This document shows, piece after piece, positions 59,060 through 64,000 of a stretch of DNA of 64,000 bases. A model generated the notes under the pieces. The model was not told where the DNA came from, ran no database searches, and was given only the letters and a program-made list of their open reading frames with translations. Location of the stretch: assembly GCF_014646875.1 (NCBI RefSeq), contig NZ_BMOC01000011.1, positions 1-64,000 of the forward strand, given 5' to 3'. How positions within the stretch are numbered: position 1 is the first letter of the stretch; each line of letters opens with the position of its first letter. This DNA comes from Halobellus salinus. GTDB lineage: Archaea; Halobacteriota; Halobacteria; Halobacteriales; Haloferacaceae. Both the position numbers and the translations under genes were made by a program.

Positions 59060-59857
59060 TCACTCGGCCGCCAACCGAACGTCGTCACCGGGCGCTAGCC
59101 CGAACGCGTCGTCCCCACGACCACGGTTGACATCACACTCCACGAACCCGTGGCTCCCCACTGTCACCAGGCGCTCGCCCGCGTCAACGTCGGCGAATGC
59201 GGTCACGACGGTCGCCGGCGTCCCGTCGACCGAGAGCGTCTCGCCGACCCGTCCGTCGAGAAACGACCCCGGAATGTTCGTGATCGCGTTCCCGAAGTCG
59301 TCAACGACCAGAACCTCACCGCGGGCGGACTCGGCGCTCACCTCGGGATCGGGAAACCGGCAGTCGACGACGATATCCGCGGGTGAGTCGGGGACGAACG
59401 ACTCGATGGGTGCTGTGGCGTCGAGTGATTCGATCGCGTCAACGCCGGCCGCGTGGACCGCGGCGGCCGCGGGCGCGAACACGTCGCGGCCGTGAAACGT
59501 CGACGACGCGGGGTCGGCGTACTCGTACCGGAAGCAGTCGAGTTCGACCCCGCGTGCTCCGGCGATCCGACGGGCGGACGGGAGCAACACCCCGTTGTCG
59601 GGGCCCACGAGCGCGTGGTCGCCAGCGCGGACGATGAGCGCGTTCCGATCGGTACCCACGCCGGGGTCGACTACCACCAGGTGGACCGACGGAGGGAAGT
59701 ACGGCACCGTCTCACGGCACCAAAACCCTGACGCGCGCACGTCCTGGCGGGGGAGGTCATGGGAGATGTCGACGAGTTTGGCGTCGGTCCGTTGGAGAAT
59801 AACGCCCTTCATCGCGGCGGGATACGGCGACCCGAAGTCGGAAGCAAGGGTGAGCAT
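59060..59857 (-). CDS. SAM hydroxide adenosyltransferase (DUF62 family)
   Basis: A 265-residue SAM-cleaving enzyme of the fluorinase/chlorinase fold, which in archaea hydrolyses S-adenosylmethionine to adenosine and methionine. Motifs include MLTLASDFGSPYPAAMKGVI (1-20), PSVHLVVVDPGVGTD and VGPDNGVLLPSARR (about 82-95), with DDFGNAITNIP near 189. The ATG at 59857 was chosen; a GTG three codons earlier overlaps the nadM stop as GTGA and would couple the genes. Confidence 0.88.
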   Translation of the reverse strand: MLTLASDFGSPYPAAMKGVILQRTDAKLVDISHDLPRQDVRASGFWCRETVPYFPPSVHLVVVDPGVGTDRNALIVRAGDHALVGPDNGVLLPSARRIAGARGVELDCFRYEYADPASSTFHGRDVFAPAAAAVHAAGVDAIESLDATAPIESFVPDSPADIVVDCRFPDPEVSAESARGEVLVVDDFGNAITNIPGSFLDGRVGETLSVDGTPATVVTAFADVDAGERLVTVGSHGFVECDVNRGRGDDAFGLAPGDDVRLAAE

Positions 59858-59862
59858 CGTCG

Positions 59863-60396
59863 TCACGCGGGGTCGTCAGCCCCGTCGCCGGTGGCGTCGG
59901 TGTCGCTGACCCGCTCGATCCGCTCGATACCACCGACTTCCTCGATCACATCAACGACAGCCGTCGGCACGAGGCTCCGCCAGTCGCCACCCGCAATCAT
60001 CCGCGCGCGGAGTTCCGCGCCTTCCAGAACGTCGCGGTTGAACATTGGTGACTGGCGTACCTCAACGGCTGCCTCGGAGAACAGCTGGATCACCAGGGGG
60101 TTGTTGGAGTAGGCGACATCGAAGGCTGGAGACATACTCTGGACGTGGCTCACCCACACCGAGTTCCGTTCGAGGTCCTCGATCGGGACCACGTAGGTCG
60201 TGAGATCGAGCTCCGCCACCGATTTGGTTACCATCATCACGCGCTCACCCGCGGTGAAGGGGTTCCGCGGCGTGTGGGAGTCGCCCGCGGATCCGATCCC
60301 GAGCACGAGTTCGTCGACGTCGTCTGCGATCTCCGTCACCATCCGGTGGTGGCCGTTGTGGTACGGCTGGAACCGACCGATGTAGAACCCCCGCAT
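59863..60396 (-). CDS. nadM: NadM, archaeal nicotinamide-nucleotide adenylyltransferase
   Basis: A 177-residue enzyme making NAD from NMN and ATP. It starts MRGFYIGRFQPYHNGHHRMV with the nucleotidyltransferase H-x-G-H motif (residues 13-16), then DELVLGIGSAGDSHTPRNPF (about 28-47) and IEDLERNSVWVSHVQSMSPA (about 72-91). The C-terminal SGGxWR-like region is AGGDWRSLVP. A TATA box (TTTATAAG on the minus strand, about 60419-60426) lies 22-30 bases upstream, consistent with a leaderless transcript. Confidence 0.95.
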   Translation of the reverse strand: MRGFYIGRFQPYHNGHHRMVTEIADDVDELVLGIGSAGDSHTPRNPFTAGERVMMVTKSVAELDLTTYVVPIEDLERNSVWVSHVQSMSPAFDVAYSNNPLVIQLFSEAAVEVRQSPMFNRDVLEGAELRARMIAGGDWRSLVPTAVVDVIEEVGGIERIERVSDTDATGDGADDPA

Positions 60397-60559
60397 ACCT
60401 CGCGTGAGGCCCGCGTCTCTTATAAATACCCCGAGATAGCACAATCCGGATACATACGGCGAAAAGCCGGTAAACGTCGGGTATAGCGGTTCACCCCGAC
60501 ACACACGGGGAGAAAGTATATGAGTCGTCCGACCGTCCATACAAATAGCGAATAATTCT
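60397..60559. promoter_or_regulatory. Divergent promoters of nadM and lonB
   Basis: Toward nadM: TATTTATAAG on the minus strand at 60418-60427. Toward lonB: AAAGTATATG (60513-60522), about 38-47 bases before the ATG at 60560. The spacer is otherwise unremarkable. Confidence 0.5.
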
Positions 60560-62716
60560 ATGAGTAACGACACGGAAGCCGACGAACACGCCCCCGAAGA
60601 GGGGGGTGGCGTCGCAGAAGACGCCCCCGAGTCGCCGCCGCCGGAGCGCGAAGACCGGCTCCCCGACGGGATCACCGACGAACCGGACGACGGCAGCCTC
60701 GGACCGGACCCCGGCGACCACCCGGGCAGCCGGAACGGCCACTCCGACGGCGAGACCGGCGGGACGATCGACGACCTCGGAAGCGACGTCGAGGTTGACG
60801 CCGAAGTCGCAGACGACATCGGCGAAGACGACCTGCTGGGCGGGCTGAAGATCGACTCCACCGAAGAGATCGACGTCCCCGACCGGCTCGTGGATCAAGT
60901 GATCGGACAGGAACACGCCCGCGACGTGGTTATGAAGGCCGCGAAGCAGCGGCGCCACGTGATGATGATCGGCTCGCCCGGAACGGGCAAGTCGATGCTG
61001 GCGAAGGCGATGTCCGAACTGTTGCCGCCGGAAGAGCTCCAAGACGTCCTCGTCTACCACAACCCCGACGACGGGAACAACCCCAAGGTACGGACCGTTC
61101 CCGCCGGGAAGGGCGACCAGATTGTCGAGGCACACAAAGAAGAGGCCCGGAAACGCAACCAGATGCGGTCGTTCCTGATGTGGATCATCATCGCGATCGT
61201 CATCGGGTACTCGTTCATCATCGCGGGCCAGATCCTGCTCGGGATCCTCGCTGCGGGCGTGATCTATCTCGCGTTCCGCTACGGCTCCCGCGGAAGCGAC
61301 GCGATGGTGCCGAACCTCATCGTCAACAACGCCGACACGACGACCGCACCGTTCGAGGACGCGACGGGCGCCCACGCCGGTGCGCTGCTCGGCGACGTCC
61401 GCCACGACCCGTTCCAGTCCGGTGGGATGGAAACGCCGAGCCACGACCGCGTTGAGCCCGGGGCCATCCACAAGGGCAACAAGGGCGTGCTGTACGTCGA
61501 CGAGATCAACACACTCGACATCCGCAGCCAGCAGCACCTCATGACCGCGATCCAAGAGGGCGAGTTCCACATCACGGGCCAGTCCGAGCGCTCCTCGGGC
61601 GCGATGGTCCAGACCGAGCCCGTTCCGACGGACTTCATCATGATCGCGGCGGGGAACCTCGACGCGATGGAGAACATGCACCCCGCGCTGCGCTCGCGGA
61701 TCAAGGGGTACGGGTACGAGGTGTACATGGACGACACCATCGAGGACACGCCGGACATGCGCCGGAAGTACGCCCGGTTCGTGGCCCAAGAGGTCAGCAA
61801 GGACGGTCGGCTCCCGGAGTACTCCGCGGAGGCGATCGAGGAGGTCATCCTCGAAGCCCGCCGCCGTGCGGGCCGGAAGGGTCACCTGACGCTGAAGCTC
61901 CGGAACCTCGGCGGGTTAGTCCGTGTTTCGGGCGACATCGCCCGCTCGGAGGACGCCGATCGCGTCACCCGAGACCACGTGCTCCAAGCGAAGGGTCGGA
62001 GCCGCTCGATCGAACAACAGCTCGCCGACGACTACATCGAGCGCCGGAAAGACTACGAACTGCAGGTCTCGGCCGGCTACGAGGCCGGCCGGGTCAACGG
62101 CCTCGCCGTGATGGGCGAAGACTCGGGGATTATGCTCCCCGTGATGGCCGAGGTCACGCCGACCCAGGGCGGCGGCCAGGTGATCGCCACCGGGCAACTC
62201 AAAGAGATGGCAGAGGAGTCGGTCCAGAACGTCTCGGCGATCATCAAGAAGTTCTCCGATGAGAACATCTCCGAGAAGGATATCCACATCCAGTTCATCC
62301 AGACCGGCCAGCAGGGCGTTGACGGCGATTCCGCGTCGATCACGGTCGCGACCGCGGTGATCTCCGCGCTGGAGAACATGGGCGTCGATCAGTCACTCGC
62401 CATGACGGGCAGCCTCTCGGTCCGCGGGGACGTGCTCCCCGTCGGCGGGGTCACGCACAAGATCGAGGCCGCCGCGAAATCCGGGTGTGACCGGGTCATC
62501 ATCCCTGCGGCGAATATGCAGGACGTGATGATCGAAGAAGAGTACGAGGAGATGGTCGAGATCATCCCGGTCAGCCACATCAGCGAGGTCCTCGACATCG
62601 CCCTTGAGGGCGAGCCCGAGAAGGACTCGCTTGTCGCCCGGCTGAAGAGCATCACCGGCTCGGCGCTCCCGAAGAGCGAGACGGTTTCGGGGCCCTCCAG
62701 CCCGAGCCCGCAGTAG
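60560..62716 (+). CDS. lonB: LonB, archaeal membrane ATP-dependent protease
   Basis: A 718-residue membrane-bound Lon protease that degrades membrane and regulatory proteins. An acidic N-terminus (1-100) precedes the AAA+ domain with Walker A GSPGTGKSMLAKAMSELLP near 138, and two transmembrane segments (FLMWIIIAIVIGYSFIIAGQ, about 205-224, and the next LLGILAAGVIYLAFRYG) are inserted in the AAA module as in archaeal LonB. Walker B is GVLYVDEINTLDIRSQQ near 311. The C-terminal protease has the Ser (GDSASITVATAVISALENMG, near 594) and Lys (VGGVTHKIEAAAKSG, near 635) dyad. Confidence 0.95.
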   Translation: MSNDTEADEHAPEEGGGVAEDAPESPPPEREDRLPDGITDEPDDGSLGPDPGDHPGSRNGHSDGETGGTIDDLGSDVEVDAEVADDIGEDDLLGGLKIDSTEEIDVPDRLVDQVIGQEHARDVVMKAAKQRRHVMMIGSPGTGKSMLAKAMSELLPPEELQDVLVYHNPDDGNNPKVRTVPAGKGDQIVEAHKEEARKRNQMRSFLMWIIIAIVIGYSFIIAGQILLGILAAGVIYLAFRYGSRGSDAMVPNLIVNNADTTTAPFEDATGAHAGALLGDVRHDPFQSGGMETPSHDRVEPGAIHKGNKGVLYVDEINTLDIRSQQHLMTAIQEGEFHITGQSERSSGAMVQTEPVPTDFIMIAAGNLDAMENMHPALRSRIKGYGYEVYMDDTIEDTPDMRRKYARFVAQEVSKDGRLPEYSAEAIEEVILEARRRAGRKGHLTLKLRNLGGLVRVSGDIARSEDADRVTRDHVLQAKGRSRSIEQQLADDYIERRKDYELQVSAGYEAGRVNGLAVMGEDSGIMLPVMAEVTPTQGGGQVIATGQLKEMAEESVQNVSAIIKKFSDENISEKDIHIQFIQTGQQGVDGDSASITVATAVISALENMGVDQSLAMTGSLSVRGDVLPVGGVTHKIEAAAKSGCDRVIIPAANMQDVMIEEEYEEMVEIIPVSHISEVLDIALEGEPEKDSLVARLKSITGSALPKSETVSGPSSPSPQ

Positions 62717-62723
62717 CCGCCCG

Positions 62724-63752
62724 ATGCCCGAGTGGGCGACGTTCGTCGGCTTCGCGTTCGTCGCCACCGCGGGGTTGCTGATTCTATCACACGCCTCACG
62801 CGGCGCCGTCGCCGACGGCAGTGGGGCTGTCAGCGGAACGGATCCGTCCCGAGAGCCCGGCAGTTCGACCGAAGCACCCGCTGCCGACGGGGTCGGATCC
62901 ACCGGTGCCGACGAGTCCGACCCGGATCGGCAGAGGTCCCGCGCTGTCGACGACGGCTCGACTGCGCCCAGTGCCGCGCGGTCCGTTGATTCCGGCAGCG
63001 TGGACGCGTCGGCGTCGACGACCGTCGCCACCGACGCCGACGTCGGGGCCGACTCGGAGGGGTTCGTCCTCCCGAAGTCGGGCGTCGCCTACCGGCCGAC
63101 GGAGCCGCGTTCTCGGCCGCACCGCCCTGGCGACGGCGCGGCGTCGCCGTCGACGACCTCGCTGCTTGCGAACGTGGCGGTCTCTCAGGGGGTGTTCGGC
63201 GCGCTGGTGCTCGTCGGTGCGTGGTACGCCGCGATCCCGGCGCGGGCGTTCGGCGTGGGCCCGGGAACAACCGGGGTTACGGCCGTCGCGGCCGGGGTCG
63301 GCCTGGGCGTGGGTCTCTACATCGCGAACGAGGCCGGCGCGGTCGTCGCCGCGCGGTTCGGGCTCAACGTCGGCGACGGACAGCGGCTCAGGAGCGCACT
63401 CGCGCCCGACACCCCGCTCGGGTGGGCGCTCTTGCTCCTGGTCGTGCTCCCGGTCATCGCGGGGTTCGAGGAGCTGCTCTTCCGCGGTGCCCTGGTGGGC
63501 GTCGTCGCGGCGGGGTACGACGTGTCGCCGTGGGTGCTGGCGGTCGTGGCCTCCGGGGCGTTCGCGCTCGGCCACGGCGCGCAGGGCCGGCTCGGGGTGG
63601 TCGTGACCGGCGCGTTGGGGTTCGTGCTCGCGGCGGCGTTCGTGGTCACCGGAAGCCTGCTTACAGTGATCGTCGCCCACTACCTGGTGAACGCCCTGGA
63701 GTTCGTCATCCACGAAGGAGTCGGCGTTGAGTGGTCACCCGACTCGGCGTGA
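62724..63752 (+). CDS. CPBP-family intramembrane metalloprotease
   Basis: A 342-residue membrane protein. After one N-terminal helix (FVGFAFVATAGLLILSHASR) lies a long disordered, Ser/Asp/Thr-rich region (about 28-140), then about seven membrane helices. The family motifs are EELLFRGALVGVVAAGYDVS (about 249-268), FALGHGAQGRLG (about 273-284) and HYLVNALEFVIHE (about 321-333), matching the EExxxR and H motifs of CAAX proteases/bacteriocin-processing enzymes. It starts eight bases after the lonB stop and is likely co-transcribed. Confidence 0.88.
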   Translation: MPEWATFVGFAFVATAGLLILSHASRGAVADGSGAVSGTDPSREPGSSTEAPAADGVGSTGADESDPDRQRSRAVDDGSTAPSAARSVDSGSVDASASTTVATDADVGADSEGFVLPKSGVAYRPTEPRSRPHRPGDGAASPSTTSLLANVAVSQGVFGALVLVGAWYAAIPARAFGVGPGTTGVTAVAAGVGLGVGLYIANEAGAVVAARFGLNVGDGQRLRSALAPDTPLGWALLLLVVLPVIAGFEELLFRGALVGVVAAGYDVSPWVLAVVASGAFALGHGAQGRLGVVVTGALGFVLAAAFVVTGSLLTVIVAHYLVNALEFVIHEGVGVEWSPDSA

Positions 63753-63801
63753 CCCGATCGAGTCCACACAACTACTTTGCCTGCCGGACCCACAGGGAGG
63801 T

Positions 63802-64000
63802 ATGGACACCCGCTCGCAGACCGTCCTCCGGTCAGTACTCATCGGGTATATCGCGCTGATCGCCGCCTCGCTCCTGATCGACAGCCCGATCGTGGCGACG
63901 GCGGCCGACCTCGGGTTCGCCGCCGTCGCGGGGTTTTTTGCGTACGCGATCTACGCAGGCGCGTCGCCGTCCGACGACCGGCGGGTCGTCCTCGGGTCGG
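63802..64000 (+). CDS. Partial membrane protein gene, truncated by the window edge
   Basis: The frame from the ATG at 63802 is open to the end. It reads MDTRSQTVLRSVLIGYIALI, followed by hydrophobic helices (LIDSPIVATAADLGFAAVAG, FFAYAIYAGASPSDDRR). At least two membrane segments are visible. The product cannot be named from this fragment. Confidence 0.65.
   Translation, partial: MDTRSQTVLRSVLIGYIALIAASLLIDSPIVATAADLGFAAVAGFFAYAIYAGASPSDDRRVVLGS

Overview
The window is chromosomal DNA of a halophilic archaeon (class Halobacteria). The evidence is the high G+C content with strong G/C third-position bias, very acidic proteins (many Asp/Glu, few Lys), twin-arginine lipoprotein signals, proteasome-activating nucleotidase, archaeal membrane LonB, an intein-bearing PolB, archaeal-type AdoMet synthetase and many families confined to haloarchaea. 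No rRNA, plasmid origin or CRISPR array is visible. Gene density is high and most genes are housekeeping.

Layout. 1-5 kb: a Tat lipoprotein with a PQQ-type propeller, a small winged-helix regulator with a palindromic operator, PAN, and three small haloarchaeal proteins. 5-9 kb: DNA polymerase B with a 421-residue homing intein. 9-12.8 kb: the sufC-sufB-sufD Fe-S assembly operon. 12.8-22.8 kb: a minus-strand run of eight tightly overlapping genes for a type IV pilus/Tad-like secretion machine (PilB-like ATPase, PilC-like membrane protein, several membrane-anchored exported proteins). 22.9-28.8 kb: a phytoene/squalene synthase family enzyme, a CDP-alcohol transferase (probable archaetidylserine synthase), a halocyanin-like protein, and the operon rps15 - recJ-like - pcc1 - rps3ae. 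29-30.4 kb: a small accessory island after tRNA-Ala, with a recombinase remnant and a VapBC toxin-antitoxin pair. 30.5-39 kb: DUF1405 protein, HflX, MoaC/Nnr, an ArsR-like regulator, tRNA-Arg with a 65-bp tandem repeat, TatA, peroxiredoxin, an HD hydrolase, and the rnp4-yhbY-mscS cluster. 39-44 kb: two GT4 glycosyltransferases, a Gly/Met-rich protein and an IS1341-type TnpB element whose left end carries a 244-bp MITE. 44-64 kb: ThiI, AdoMet synthetase, CyaB/CYTH, FKBP, RecA-fold and ParA-like ATPases, YlbF, Dph2, metallo-hydrolases, methyltransferase, GT2, amidohydrolase, SAM hydrolase, NadM, LonB and a CPBP protease. A membrane protein gene runs off the right edge.

The non-genic signals are the most unusual part. 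(1) An 80-bp near-palindrome occurs three times (203, 29275, 55713) with conserved asymmetric arms. (2) A structured dispersed element occurs twice (about 40185 and 57655, opposite strands), with a conserved hairpin and conserved ends. (3) PolB has patches of AT-rich, rare codons exactly at its Exo II, motif A and motif C regions, which may be traces of inteins lost or repeatedly exchanged. (4) A MITE with a clear 10-bp target duplication splits the end of the TnpB element. (5) Both tRNA genes have copies of their own 3' end close by. (6) Several palindromes sit in promoter positions of regulators and of sufC.
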